In this document: positions 16,235 through 26,076 of the stretch, one piece after another | Numbering within the stretch: position 1 is the first letter of the stretch | Layout: the number at the start of each line of letters is the position of its first letter | Assembly (NCBI GenBank): GCA_024229395.1 | Contig: JAAESM010000027.1 | Span: 62,001 to 126,000 of the forward strand | Length of the DNA: 64,000 nucleotides | DNA from: Planctomycetota bacterium | GTDB taxonomy: Bacteria; Planctomycetota; UBA1135 | Direction of reading: 5' to 3' | The notes under the pieces: generated by a model | The model's input: the letters and a program-made list of their open reading frames with translations, nothing else | Told to the model about the DNA's origin: nothing | The model's database searches: none | Position numbers and translations under genes: made by a program

Positions 16235-18307
16235 ATGATTAGCCAGTTCCTCATTCTTTCCCTTGCCCAGCTTCAAGGTTCCACCGACGCCCTGCCGGCA
16301 TACCACTGGGTAGACACTGGTTTCGATCGCGCCCTGTTCCACGTCGACAATATTGACGCCAACAGCAGCTTCGCGACCCGGATCAATGATGATCGCGCGA
16401 GTAAGAGCGGCATCATTCCCGCGCCCACTCCGGGCTATACGCTCACCTCTTCGGTGATCGTTGAGACCGACGCCGTCGGTACCCTCCAGGAACTATCCAG
16501 CAGCGTTACCGAGTGCTGGGTCGAGCCCATGGAGAATGTTCCTGGCTTCCAGTTGGTGCACACCAACTCGATTCGCGCAAGCTTGGAGTTGACCATCGCT
16601 CTGGAGGCTTACTTCGGAGATGAGGCGGTTTACTTGGATGCTGAGCGTCCGATTGCCAAGCGTGCTCTGCCGACCGACCCTGGTTTTGGCAACCAGTGGC
16701 ACTTGGTGAACACGCAGAACACCGTCGCCGACACCAACATCGAAGGTGCATGGAACGCTGGAATCACTGGTGTGGGCCAAGTGATCGGTATCGTTGATGG
16801 TGGTGTGCAACTTTCGCACCCAGACCTCAACGACAACTACAACAGTGCAGCTAGCCGCAGTGGCGGTTCGAGCAGCCACGGTACTTCTTGCGCAGGTGTT
16901 TCTGCAGCTGAGGCCAACAATGGCGCTGGCGGCGTGGGTGCTGCTTACGATGCCGAGTGGTCCAACCTTTATTACGGCAGCAGCTCCACGACCGCAACGA
17001 ACTTTGGTCACCGTAACGACCTCAACGACATCAAGACCAACTCTTGGGGTCCTTGGGATGACGGTCGCATCTCTTACATGAGTAGTGCGGAGCGCAACGC
17101 TTTGGAGAACGCCGTATTCAACGGCCGCGGCGGTCTCGGTACCGTGTTCTGCTGGGCAGCCGGTAACGGTGGCACCGCCGACCGTGTCGAATACGACCCA
17201 TACGCCTCGAGCCGCCTGACCTTGGCGATTGGCGCAATCGGCGATGCCGACACCCGTTCCTACTACAACGAGCGCGGTTCTTCGATGACCGTAGTGACGC
17301 ACTCCGACGGTAACAACCGTCGCATCTACACCACGACCAGCGGCAGCAGCTACACCTCCAACTTCGGTGGTACTTCCTCTTCAAGTCCACTCGGTGCAGG
17401 CATCGTGGCTTTGCTTCTGGATGCTAACCCGGCATTGACCTGGCGCGATGTCGCCGGTGTCCTGATCGAGTCCGCTCGTAAGAACAACCCTGGCGGTGCC
17501 AACTGGATGACCAACGGTACCGGCCGCGACATCAGTGTCGATTACGGCTTTGGTGCGATCGACGCCGATGCAGCAGTGCAGACCGCTTTGACTTGGACCA
17601 ACTACGGCGCTGAGCAGTCGGATACTTCCGGTCAGGTCAACGTCAACCAGTCCATCCCGGACAACAACAACACCGGCCTGAGCCGCGTCGTCAACATCCC
17701 AGCCGACATCACCATCGAGTCGATCGAGCTGAAGATGAACGTGGATCACAACTACGTCGGCGACCTCTACATCCGCGTGATCGCTCCAAGTGGCACCGGT
17801 TCAGTGCTGACGCACGTACGTAACGACGGCACCGACGACTACAACAACTTCATCTTCACTTCGTTGCGCCCATTCGGCGAGTCTTCGATGGGGGATTGGA
17901 CCGTTGAGATCTCTGACCGCGCCTCCGGCACCACCGGTACTTGGGAGAACTTCACGCTGACCGTTTACGGTCACGATGGAGGCGGCAGCGGATCCTCGAT
18001 GAGCTTGTCGTCGTCAACCGTGGTCGCTGGTGCAGCTGCGAACTTCCTGGTGAGCAACGCCAACGCCAGCTCGGCAACTTGGTTGGCCTACTCGGTCTCC
18101 GGTCTCGGTAGCTTCAATGTTCCACAACTTGGTGTTACTCTAGGCATCAACAGTCCTCGACAGATTGGCTCCATGCAAACCACCAACGCTGCAGGCGCAA
18201 CCGACTTCATCATCGTTGTTCCTTCAGGCGCCGCCGGCATCAACTACTGGGTGCAAGCGTTGCAAGCTGGTGAGATCAGTAACATCGTCAACGGCACCGT
18301 GCAGTAA
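16235..18307 (+). CDS. Secreted S8 (kexin-like) serine protease with P domain
   Basis: 690 residues with a short signal peptide. The propeptide runs to about 145. The subtilase domain (about 160-450) has the triad Asp188 (IGIVDGGVQLSHPDL), His215 (SSSHGTSCAGV) and Ser381 (FGGTSSSSPLGAGIVAL). A proprotein-convertase P domain follows (about 480-590: SIPDNNNTGL, ELKMNVDHNYVGDLYIRVI, PFGESSMGDWTVEISD). The lineage's C-terminal module ends the protein (about 600-690). It is an exported endoprotease, probably for protein degradation outside the cell. A paralogue follows 30 bases downstream on the same strand, so the pair is a tandem duplication and probably an operon. Confidence 0.92.
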   Translation: MISQFLILSLAQLQGSTDALPAYHWVDTGFDRALFHVDNIDANSSFATRINDDRASKSGIIPAPTPGYTLTSSVIVETDAVGTLQELSSSVTECWVEPMENVPGFQLVHTNSIRASLELTIALEAYFGDEAVYLDAERPIAKRALPTDPGFGNQWHLVNTQNTVADTNIEGAWNAGITGVGQVIGIVDGGVQLSHPDLNDNYNSAASRSGGSSSHGTSCAGVSAAEANNGAGGVGAAYDAEWSNLYYGSSSTTATNFGHRNDLNDIKTNSWGPWDDGRISYMSSAERNALENAVFNGRGGLGTVFCWAAGNGGTADRVEYDPYASSRLTLAIGAIGDADTRSYYNERGSSMTVVTHSDGNNRRIYTTTSGSSYTSNFGGTSSSSPLGAGIVALLLDANPALTWRDVAGVLIESARKNNPGGANWMTNGTGRDISVDYGFGAIDADAAVQTALTWTNYGAEQSDTSGQVNVNQSIPDNNNTGLSRVVNIPADITIESIELKMNVDHNYVGDLYIRVIAPSGTGSVLTHVRNDGTDDYNNFIFTSLRPFGESSMGDWTVEISDRASGTTGTWENFTLTVYGHDGGGSGSSMSLSSSTVVAGAAANFLVSNANASSATWLAYSVSGLGSFNVPQLGVTLGINSPRQIGSMQTTNAAGATDFIIVVPSGAAGINYWVQALQAGEISNIVNGTVQ

Positions 18308-18337
18308 GACGAAGAGCCAAAGCCCACTCCTCCCCTG

Positions 18338-20443
18338 ATGAATCTCGCGTGCAAGGCAATTGCCGCGCTGCTCCTGGCTAGCCCAGGTTCAGCGCTCATC
18401 ACTTCGCGCGCCCACGCTCAGGAACCGGTGTTCGCACCGACGGGAATCGGCTTTGAGATGTTCCTAGTGGAACAACCTCAAGCGCATCAGAGTAAGGCTC
18501 AGCTTTGCAATGATGCGCTTGTCTCAAAAGAGGGTGTCATCGCGCCACCGACCGAAGGATTCATCCTTCATGCGCGAGTCGCATGTTTCCTGAAGCACGA
18601 TGCGGCCATGGCCGAGATCGCCCGCTCGATGGACGGCCTGCAAGTCAGCCGCGAATCATGGACAGGCCCCGCTGGATGGGGCTTATTTGAATTCGTCTCC
18701 TTGACTGAGGCGATCGAAGCAGCCACCTTGCTGGCCGACGTCTACGGACTGGAGTACGCATTCCTCGATGTGGCACGTCCGACCAACGTTCGCAGCTTGC
18801 CGAACGATCCGATGGTGCCCGACCAGTGGCACTTGAGCAACAATGCGCAGACCCCCAACGACATCAATGTCGAACCAGCCTGGAATATGGGCATCACTGG
18901 GGGTGGAATCACCGTTGGCATTGCCGATAACGGGGCCGAGCAAGGGCATCCAGATTTGGCCAACAACTTTAATGCTTCCGCCAGCATGTCTGCCGGCAAC
19001 TCTGATCATGGAACCGGTTGCGCTGGCCTGATCGCAGCCGAAGCCAACAACTCAATCGGTGTCGCCGGTGTTGCCTACGACGCCTTGTGGTCTGAACAGC
19101 CTTTCGGCTCTGCCAGTACCAATGCCGCGACCTTCGACTTCCAGAATCAGGTCAACTTGGTGAAGTCTAACTCCTGGGGTCCGCTGGATATCGGCACCTT
19201 CTACACCGCCACCATGATGGAGATGGATGCGTTGCAGGATGCGGTCGACTTGGGGCGCAACGGCCTTGGCACCGTGTTCACCTGGGCAGGTGGTAATGGC
19301 GCAGCGGTCAATGATCGAGTCGAATACGATCCCTATGCCGCAGATCGTCGCACGATTGCAGTGGGGGGCGTGGATTTCTGGGACGCGAGGTCTCCTTACA
19401 GTGAACCGGGATCTTCGCTGATGGTGGTCGCACCTAGTGACAACTACATCATTGGTTTGACCACAACCGCATCGGTGTCGAATGGCAGTTACACCCACGA
19501 TGCCGGTGGTACTTCCTCGCCCGCAGCGATCGTAGCTGGTATTGCAGCATTGATCCTGGATGCTAACCCGGCGCTGACTTGGCGCGATGTGCAACATGTT
19601 TTGGTGAACACGGCGCGTAAGTGCGACATCAGCAATCCGGAATGGACTGTTAACAGCGCCGGTTGCTGGATCCACTACGACTACGGCTTCGGCGCAGTTG
19701 ACGCCGGCGCCGCAGTAGCGCTTGCGCAAGGATGGATTTCGGTTGGACCGGAGTATGTGATCGATAGTGGTTTGATCCCGATCGGCGTGACCATTCCGGA
19801 CAACAATAGCGTCGGCGTTGCGAAGGATATCTTCATGGCCGAGACCTTGTTGATCGAGCATGTCGAGGTCGTGATGAACGCGAACCACTCCTACGTGGGG
19901 GATCTGGATATTCGCGTGATTTCCCCAACCGGTACGGTGTCGCAGCTCACCGAAGAGCGCGACGATTCAAGCGACAACCTTTACAACTACGTGCTTTCCA
20001 GCGTGCGCCACTGGGGTGAGAATTCCTGCGGCACTTGGCGCGTCGAGGTCCGTGACCTTGCGCAATGGGATATCGGCACTTGGAACTCGGTGCAGCTGAA
20101 GATCTATGGCCACCGCGGAGGTTCGCCGACCCAAATGGACCTCAGCGTGACCCCACTCGTGCACGGCAGTGTCGGTTTGGCCGACGTCTCCTTTGGTCAT
20201 CCCACCCAAGTCACATGGTTGGCTTATTCGCTGGTCGGACCGGGCTCGACTTGGATTCCGGGTTTGGGCGTGGTGCTCGACCTGCAAGCGCCACGTGCTT
20301 ACGGCCAGATGCAACGCACCGACGCTTTTGGCGCATCGCAATGGGCGATTGGCGTGCCTGCGGGCGCAACCGGCGTGCAATTTTGGTTGCAAGCGTTGCA
20401 GGCTGGCTTGGTCAGCAATGTAGTCGCTGGCACGATTCAGTAG
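18338..20443 (+). CDS. Secreted S8 (kexin-like) serine protease with P domain, tandem paralogue
   Basis: 701 residues, same architecture as the preceding gene: signal peptide (about 1-28), propeptide, subtilase domain, P domain (VTIPDNNSVGVAKDI, NANHSYVGDLDIRVISPTGT) and C-terminal module (WLAYSLVGPGSTWIPGLGVV). Triad residues are in TVGIADNGAEQGHPDL (Asp), NSDHGTGCAGLIAAE (His) and AGGTSSPAAIVAG (Ser). Two changes from its twin are visible: IADNGAEQ replaces IVDGGVQ beside the Asp, and SPAAIV replaces SSSPLG after the Ser. Specificity may therefore have diverged. It ends 34 bases before fadD. Confidence 0.9.
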   Translation: MNLACKAIAALLLASPGSALITSRAHAQEPVFAPTGIGFEMFLVEQPQAHQSKAQLCNDALVSKEGVIAPPTEGFILHARVACFLKHDAAMAEIARSMDGLQVSRESWTGPAGWGLFEFVSLTEAIEAATLLADVYGLEYAFLDVARPTNVRSLPNDPMVPDQWHLSNNAQTPNDINVEPAWNMGITGGGITVGIADNGAEQGHPDLANNFNASASMSAGNSDHGTGCAGLIAAEANNSIGVAGVAYDALWSEQPFGSASTNAATFDFQNQVNLVKSNSWGPLDIGTFYTATMMEMDALQDAVDLGRNGLGTVFTWAGGNGAAVNDRVEYDPYAADRRTIAVGGVDFWDARSPYSEPGSSLMVVAPSDNYIIGLTTTASVSNGSYTHDAGGTSSPAAIVAGIAALILDANPALTWRDVQHVLVNTARKCDISNPEWTVNSAGCWIHYDYGFGAVDAGAAVALAQGWISVGPEYVIDSGLIPIGVTIPDNNSVGVAKDIFMAETLLIEHVEVVMNANHSYVGDLDIRVISPTGTVSQLTEERDDSSDNLYNYVLSSVRHWGENSCGTWRVEVRDLAQWDIGTWNSVQLKIYGHRGGSPTQMDLSVTPLVHGSVGLADVSFGHPTQVTWLAYSLVGPGSTWIPGLGVVLDLQAPRAYGQMQRTDAFGASQWAIGVPAGATGVQFWLQALQAGLVSNVVAGTIQ

Positions 20444-20477
20444 GTACCAATCGCAGGCCGATAGGCTATGCTTGGGT

Positions 20478-22175
20478 ATGGATGAAAAACTCTGGCACAA
20501 GTTCTATGAAGAGGGAGTCCCAATCACGATTGATTTTCAGGACATCCCCATTGGTCACTATCTAGACCGCTCCGCCCGAGAGTTCGGCAATGCCAAGGCC
20601 TTGGTCTTCATGAATTGCGAATTCAACTATGCGCAACTGAAGGACGAGGTCGATCGTTTCGCCACCGCGCTCGCCGGTTTGGGCGTGGTCAAGGGCACCC
20701 GGGTCGCCGTGCAGGCACCGAATATTCCGCAGTGCGCGATTGCCTATTTGGCGATCCAACGATTGGGTGGACATGCAGTCATGACCAACCCGCTGTACAT
20801 GCCGCGCGAGATCATCCATCAATGGAATGATGCTGAAGTCGAGATCGCCGTCACGATGGATTTCCTGTGGGAACAGAAGGTCCGCGCAATCCGTGACAAG
20901 GTTGGCGTGCGTGAGTACATCATCGCGTCGATTCCTGAATACTTGGGCTTCCCGCTGAACCTGTTGGCGCCGTTGAAACTGAAGCGTCAGGATCCACCAA
21001 TCTACGCCAAGGTCAAGCCCGAGCCTGGTCTGCACTTCTTCCGCAAGCTGGTCAAGTCGTCGGCAGCTTCGCCGCCGCCGGTTTCGGTGGACATGGATGA
21101 TATTGCGGTCATCCAATACACCGGTGGAACTACTGGGCTTTCCAAGGGTGCCATGCTTTCGCATCGCAACCTCAGTTACAACGTTCAGCAGGTGCGGTCC
21201 TGGTTCACCGGCTTGGAGCCGGGCAAGGAAGTGTTGCTCGCTTGCTTGCCGTTTTTCCACATCTTCGGCCTGACGGTGTGCCTGACTTGGCCAGTGACGG
21301 TAGGAGCAGCCATGATCCTACAACCGAACCCGCGTGATATTCCGGGCTTGGTCAAGAACATCGTCAAGCATCGTGTGACCTTGTTCCCAGCCTTGCCAGC
21401 GTTGTTCAATGCCATCAACAACTTCGAGAACATCGAGACCATGGACCTGTCCAGCATCAAGCGTTGCTTCTCCGGTTCGGCGCCTTTGCCGGAAGATGTG
21501 CAGAATCGTTTCGAGAAGCTGACCAACTCGATCATCGTGGAGGGTTTTGGTTTGACCGAGACCTCGCCGGTGGTCACCTGTAACCCAGTGATGGGTAAGC
21601 GCAAGATTGGTCACATTGGCATTCCTGCGCCGGATACCGATGTGCGCATTGTCGACCCTGAATCAGGTTTGCCGGAATCGAAGATCGGTGAAGTTGGCGA
21701 GTTGATCGTACGTGGCCCGCAGGTCATGGTCGGTTATCTCAACCGTGAACAAGAGACCGCCAACATGATCCGCAATGGCTGGTTGTACACCGGTGACTTG
21801 GCGATCATGGATGAGGAAGGTTACTTCAAGATCGTCGGCCGCAAGAAGGACATGATCATCGCTTCGGGCTACAACATTTTTCCCGATGAGATCGATCGCA
21901 TATTGATGGCGCATGACAAGATTTTCGAATCCTGCACCATCGGTATTCCGGATGACAAGCGTGGCGAGACGGTCAAGTCTTTCATCGTGCTGCAGCCCGG
22001 CGAAATGATGGACGAAGCCGACCTCAAGGCTTGGTGCGCATCCGAGCTTGCTGCCTACAAGGTGCCGAAGCATTGGGAGTTCCGTACCGAGCTGCCGAAG
22101 ACCGCCATGATGAAGTTGTTGCGCCGTGACTTGCGCGACGAAGAGATCGCCAAGCAGAAAGCCGGCAATGCATAA
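20478..22175 (+). CDS. fadD: Long-chain fatty-acid--CoA ligase
   Basis: 565 residues, usual size. The AMP-binding P-loop TGGTTGLSKGAMLSH is at residues 215-229. GFGLTETSPV and the GWLYTGDLAIMDEEGYFKIVGRKKDMI segment (A8/hinge) with the C-terminal lysine region are present. It activates fatty acids to acyl-CoA at the cytoplasmic membrane for beta-oxidation or lipid synthesis. ATG 20478 is preferred to the in-frame TTG two codons earlier. Its end overlaps the start of the HSDL2-like reductase by 8 bases, so the two are translationally coupled and probably share a pathway. Confidence 0.9.
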   Translation: MDEKLWHKFYEEGVPITIDFQDIPIGHYLDRSAREFGNAKALVFMNCEFNYAQLKDEVDRFATALAGLGVVKGTRVAVQAPNIPQCAIAYLAIQRLGGHAVMTNPLYMPREIIHQWNDAEVEIAVTMDFLWEQKVRAIRDKVGVREYIIASIPEYLGFPLNLLAPLKLKRQDPPIYAKVKPEPGLHFFRKLVKSSAASPPPVSVDMDDIAVIQYTGGTTGLSKGAMLSHRNLSYNVQQVRSWFTGLEPGKEVLLACLPFFHIFGLTVCLTWPVTVGAAMILQPNPRDIPGLVKNIVKHRVTLFPALPALFNAINNFENIETMDLSSIKRCFSGSAPLPEDVQNRFEKLTNSIIVEGFGLTETSPVVTCNPVMGKRKIGHIGIPAPDTDVRIVDPESGLPESKIGEVGELIVRGPQVMVGYLNREQETANMIRNGWLYTGDLAIMDEEGYFKIVGRKKDMIIASGYNIFPDEIDRILMAHDKIFESCTIGIPDDKRGETVKSFIVLQPGEMMDEADLKAWCASELAAYKVPKHWEFRTELPKTAMMKLLRRDLRDEEIAKQKAGNA

Positions 22176-23028
22176 GTCACCCTTTGAAGTACCTGACCTC
22201 AGTGGTCAGGTCGCGGTGATTACCGGTGCCAGCCGAGGAATCGGCAAGAACATCGCATTGGCTTTGGCCAGTGCCGGCGCCGACATCGTGATTGCCGCCA
22301 AGAGCGAAAAGTCGCGTGAATTACTTCCGGGCAACATCCATGACACCGCAACGGAAGTGGAAGCGCTCGGTCGCCAAGCCTTGGCGGTCAAGACCAACGT
22401 GCGTAACGCCGATGAAATCGAAGCCATGGTTGCCGCTGCCATGGAGCGTTTCGGGCGGATCGACATCCTGGTCAATAACGCCGGCGCCCTGCATTGGAAG
22501 GGCGTGGCCGAAACGCCGCCGAAGCGTTTCGACTTGATGATGGAGGTCAATGCGCGCGCTGCGCATTTCACTTCTCATTTCGTGCTGCCTCACATGATGG
22601 ATCGCGGCAGCGGTTGCATCGTGCAGATGTCACCGCCGTTGGATTTGAGCATGCTGCCAGGAAAGACCGGTTATTGCATGTCGAAGTTCGGCATGAGCCT
22701 GCTCGCTATGGGAATCGCCGGCGAGGTGGTCGATAGTGAGATCCGTTCCTGTGCATTGTGGCCAGCCACCGCGATCGAATCGCAAGCCACGATCAATCAT
22801 GGCCTTGGTGGACCTGCGCAATGGCGTCGGGCTGACATTTTGTCGGACTCCATGTTGGGCATCTTGCAGCTGCCACGTGAGCAGATTCACGGCCGTTGCC
22901 TAATCGACGAAGATGTCATGGAAATGCTCGGCGTGAAGAATCTGGAGCAGTACAACTGCGTCGAAGGTGGGCAGCCATTGCGCATCGTCGGTTCGGGTGG
23001 GGTACAGTCACGGCTCTGGCAAAGCTGA
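22168..23028 (+). CDS. HSDL2-like short-chain dehydrogenase/reductase
   Basis: 286 residues. The Rossmann motif TGASRGIG is at 19-26, NNAG at 103-106 and the active-site Tyr169/Lys173 (YCMSK). The whole sequence resembles the animal hydroxysteroid-dehydrogenase-like 2 family rather than FabG: IVIAAKSEKS after the second strand, TPPKRFDLMMEVNARA, MSPPLDL, ALWPATAIESQA and CLIDEDVMEMLGVKN. HSDL2 is linked to peroxisomal and mitochondrial lipid metabolism, and the overlap with fadD supports a fatty-acyl role here. The SCP2 domain found in animal HSDL2 is absent. ATG 22168 is chosen because upstream in-frame codons belong to fadD. Confidence 0.85.
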   Translation: MHKSPFEVPDLSGQVAVITGASRGIGKNIALALASAGADIVIAAKSEKSRELLPGNIHDTATEVEALGRQALAVKTNVRNADEIEAMVAAAMERFGRIDILVNNAGALHWKGVAETPPKRFDLMMEVNARAAHFTSHFVLPHMMDRGSGCIVQMSPPLDLSMLPGKTGYCMSKFGMSLLAMGIAGEVVDSEIRSCALWPATAIESQATINHGLGGPAQWRRADILSDSMLGILQLPREQIHGRCLIDEDVMEMLGVKNLEQYNCVEGGQPLRIVGSGGVQSRLWQS

Positions 23029-23063
23029 ACCCCGCCGACCTTGTGCTGAACCCTCGCTGACTC

Positions 23064-25115
23064 TTGTCGCGCATTCTTGCCCCACTGGGCTGGTTAAACC
23101 AGTATCTCAAGCAGTCGACCACCATCTACATGGTTCTGGTCGCTTCGTTGATTGGCTTGTTGGGTGGTTATGCCGCGGTCGCTTTCCGCTTGCTGATTCA
23201 GCACCTGCAGCAGACCCTATGGAATTCACCGGAGCTGCCTAGCGAGCATTACAGTTTGCTCGAATGGTTGACCACGCTGGATTGGTATTGGATCGTTTCG
23301 ATTCCCACCGGCGGCGGTCTGATCGTGGGTTTCCTGGTCTATTACGGCGCACCCGAAGCGAAGGGCCATGGAGTGCCCGAAGTCATGCAAGCCGTAGCCG
23401 TGGCGCATGGACGCATCCGCGCGCGCGTGGTCGCGATCAAGGCGTTGGCGTCGAGTATCTGTATCGCTTCCGGTGGTTCGGTCGGTCGTGAAGGCCCGAT
23501 CGTGCAGATCGGTTCGGCCATGGGCTCCAGCTGTGGCCAAATGCTTGGCCTCGGCCCCCGACGTATGCGCACCCTCGTTGGTTGTGGTGCCGCCGCAGGT
23601 GTGGCCGCAACTTTCAACGCGCCGGTCGCTGGCGCTTTGTTCGCGGTGGAAGTGATCCTTGGTGATTTCGGCGTGCCGCAGTTCTCGCCGATCGTGATCT
23701 CATCGGTGGTCGCCACCGTGGTGTCGCGTCACTTCCTTGGTGACTTCCCGGCTTTCGAGATTCCACTCTACTCCATGCACCATCCGGCCGAGCTGCTGGC
23801 CTATGGAGTGTTGGGGCTGTTGGCCGGCTTGGTTGCGATCGGGTTCACGCGCAGCGTGCATTCCGCCGAGGGCATGGGCGAGCGTTGGAAGTTGTTCCCG
23901 CCGCTGAAGACCATGCTTGGTGGCTTGATGATCGGCATCATCGCCTTGAAGGTGCCGGAGATCATGGGCGTTGGCTATGAAGCCATGAACGAAGCCTTGG
24001 ATGGCGGCTACGAAGCGCTGATGTTCTTGGTGATGTTGATCGCTGTCAAGGTTTTGGCCGTCAGCATCACTCTCGGCACCGGCGGATCCGGCGGTATCTT
24101 CGCGCCATCGTTATTCCTTGGCGCCATGCTCGGTGGGGCGGTCGGGGTGATCGTGCAGCAGTACTTCCCAGGTGCAGCACCGCCGGGAGCCTATGCCTTG
24201 GTCGGCATGGGAGCGATGGTGGCCAGCACCACCCATGCGCCGATCACCGCGATCATGATCTTGTTCGAGCTCACCACCGACTACAAGATTATCCTGCCGC
24301 TTATGATCTCGAGCATCATCGGCACCTTAGTGATGTCGCGCCTGCATGGCGATTCGATCTACACCATCAAGTTGCGCGGCCGCGGCATCAAGATTCGCCA
24401 AGGTCAAGATGTAAACCTTCTGCGCAGCATCAAGGTCGAAGAAGTCCTGCGCCGCGAACCGATCACCGTGCTACCGAGCGAGCGCTTGTCGAGCATGTTG
24501 CAGCGTTTGTTCCGCGGCGCTGAGACCAGCTTGTATGTGGTCGATGAGAATGAGGTCTACCACGGTGTCGTCGCGCTGAATGCCTTGCGCCCGATCTTGG
24601 AAGACGCCGACTCCATGAGCAACTTGTTGGTCGCCGCCGATACCGCCAACGCCGATTGGCCCACGGTCACCACCAGTGAGACTCTGGACAAGGTCTTGCA
24701 GAGTTTGGATGCCGGATATCGCGACGTCATGCCGGTGGTGGATGGCGATCGCTTGGTTGGCGTGGTCCACCTCGAAGATGTGCTCGAGCGTTATCGCATG
24801 GAGCTGTTCAAGAATCAGATGGTCGACGGCTTGGCGGAGTCCATGCCAGCAGCCGACAACCGCAGGGACCGCCACCGCGTCGGCGATTTCGTGATGGCCG
24901 AGATCGAGGTGCCGCAAGGATTGGTGGGGCGCACCATGAAGGAGATGTCGGTGCGTCAGCGCTATGGCCTGAACGTATTGTTGGTGCGTACCGAGATCGC
25001 GCCCGGCGAACTCAGTGCTCCACAGCCACCGGAACCGGATTATTGCGCTTCGACCGGCGACCGCTTTGTGGTCTTCGGCCCGGAACGGTCTGTGGACCGC
25101 ATGCAGAATTCCTGA
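23064..25115 (+). CDS. ClC-family chloride channel/antiporter with CBS pair and TrkA-C domain
   Basis: 683 residues. The membrane domain (about 20-440) has the ClC selectivity motifs KGHGVPEV (GxGIPE-like), GGSVGREGPIVQIG (GREGP with the gating Glu) and TGGSGGIFAPSLFLG (GxFxP). Two CBS domains follow (about 455-590; EVLRREPITVLPSERLSSML and SLDAGYRDVMPVVDGDRLVG). A TrkA-C-like domain ends the protein (about 610-683; FVMAEIEVPQGLVGRTMKEM). CBS domains usually bind adenine nucleotides and TrkA-C domains bind small ligands, so the protein is probably ligand-gated. The start is TTG 23064, the first possible start after an in-frame TGA at 23058; an internal ATG about 23 codons later would cut into the first helix. 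Confidence 0.9.
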   Translation: MSRILAPLGWLNQYLKQSTTIYMVLVASLIGLLGGYAAVAFRLLIQHLQQTLWNSPELPSEHYSLLEWLTTLDWYWIVSIPTGGGLIVGFLVYYGAPEAKGHGVPEVMQAVAVAHGRIRARVVAIKALASSICIASGGSVGREGPIVQIGSAMGSSCGQMLGLGPRRMRTLVGCGAAAGVAATFNAPVAGALFAVEVILGDFGVPQFSPIVISSVVATVVSRHFLGDFPAFEIPLYSMHHPAELLAYGVLGLLAGLVAIGFTRSVHSAEGMGERWKLFPPLKTMLGGLMIGIIALKVPEIMGVGYEAMNEALDGGYEALMFLVMLIAVKVLAVSITLGTGGSGGIFAPSLFLGAMLGGAVGVIVQQYFPGAAPPGAYALVGMGAMVASTTHAPITAIMILFELTTDYKIILPLMISSIIGTLVMSRLHGDSIYTIKLRGRGIKIRQGQDVNLLRSIKVEEVLRREPITVLPSERLSSMLQRLFRGAETSLYVVDENEVYHGVVALNALRPILEDADSMSNLLVAADTANADWPTVTTSETLDKVLQSLDAGYRDVMPVVDGDRLVGVVHLEDVLERYRMELFKNQMVDGLAESMPAADNRRDRHRVGDFVMAEIEVPQGLVGRTMKEMSVRQRYGLNVLLVRTEIAPGELSAPQPPEPDYCASTGDRFVVFGPERSVDRMQNS

Positions 25116-25212
25116 TACAGCTGCACAAAACACTGCCGGCAGGGTTTCGATGGCACACCCTAATGTGCCTGCCCAGGCCAGTGGCATAGTTCATGTGCAA
25201 GTGCTGGATGGT

Positions 25213-26058
25213 CTATCCGACACCTTCAGCAACATCGTCAGCCTTTAGGTCTTCGCGCGCGTAGTCTTCCAGCGTCGGCGTGTCCGGCGCTGGGGGCAAG
25301 TACTTCAGGAACTGCTTACGCAACTCCACCGCTTTGCCGCGCAACTCGAAGCGTTTCCAGTCTTCCGTCTGGATCGGCTCAAGGAAATCCACGCGGATGG
25401 TGCCAGAGCGGATGATCTTGCTGCCCATCTTGTTGACTTCGCCAGCGCCGCGCATGATGCACGGAATAATCGGTGCACCGGTCTGCATGGCCATGTGGAA
25501 GGCACCCATCTTGAAGTCCTGCACGCCGCCACGCCGCGAGCGCGTGCCTTCGGGAGCGATCCATATCGACAAGCCAGTTTCGCGAATACGCTTAGCAGCT
25601 TCGGCCATGCTCTTGACCGACGCACGGTGATTGCTGCGGTCGACCGGGATGAATCCAATCATGCGCATCACGCGGCCCATCAGCGGAATCTTGTCGAACT
25701 CCTTCTTGTAAATCATTGTGCCGTGATCAGTCCACGCGGCACTGTAGATGAACAGGTCGACGATACTCACGTGATTGATCGCCAGGATCTTGGCGCCTTT
25801 GATATCACGATTTTCAAGCCCGTGCAGCTCCATCTTGATGCCGAAGATGCGCAACAAGCCACGACCCCAACTGCTGGTGATGCGCGTGCGATTCCTTTCG
25901 AAATACTTTGGCATGCATGCCATCACGAAGATCATCCAAGGCAGGTTGACCATGCACCAAAGCACTCCGACTGGAATGCAAAGGATTGCGCGGAAGGTAC
26001 TGCCGGTGCGCGGCGGCTGCCACTCGAGTGGCGCCTCGCTGGATGGAGGGGTGGACAT
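25213..26058 (-). CDS. 1-acyl-sn-glycerol-3-phosphate acyltransferase (PlsC-like)
   Basis: 281 residues. A hydrophobic N-terminal segment (about 22-48) anchors it in the inner membrane. The catalytic NHVSIVD (HxxxxD, His96/Asp101) and the phosphate-binding APEGTRSR (Glu170-Arg173) are intact. FIPVDR between them is the usual block II. It transfers an acyl group to lysophosphatidic acid to make phosphatidic acid. The following gene on this strand's upstream side, SUI1, is 18 bases away, so the two are probably one transcript. Its 3' end converges with the ClC gene. Confidence 0.9.
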   Translation of the reverse strand: MSTPPSSEAPLEWQPPRTGSTFRAILCIPVGVLWCMVNLPWMIFVMACMPKYFERNRTRITSSWGRGLLRIFGIKMELHGLENRDIKGAKILAINHVSIVDLFIYSAAWTDHGTMIYKKEFDKIPLMGRVMRMIGFIPVDRSNHRASVKSMAEAAKRIRETGLSIWIAPEGTRSRRGGVQDFKMGAFHMAMQTGAPIIPCIMRGAGEVNKMGSKIIRSGTIRVDFLEPIQTEDWKRFELRGKAVELRKQFLKYLPPAPDTPTLEDYAREDLKADDVAEGVG

Positions 26059-26076
26059 GGGCTTAGGCTTTCAAGC

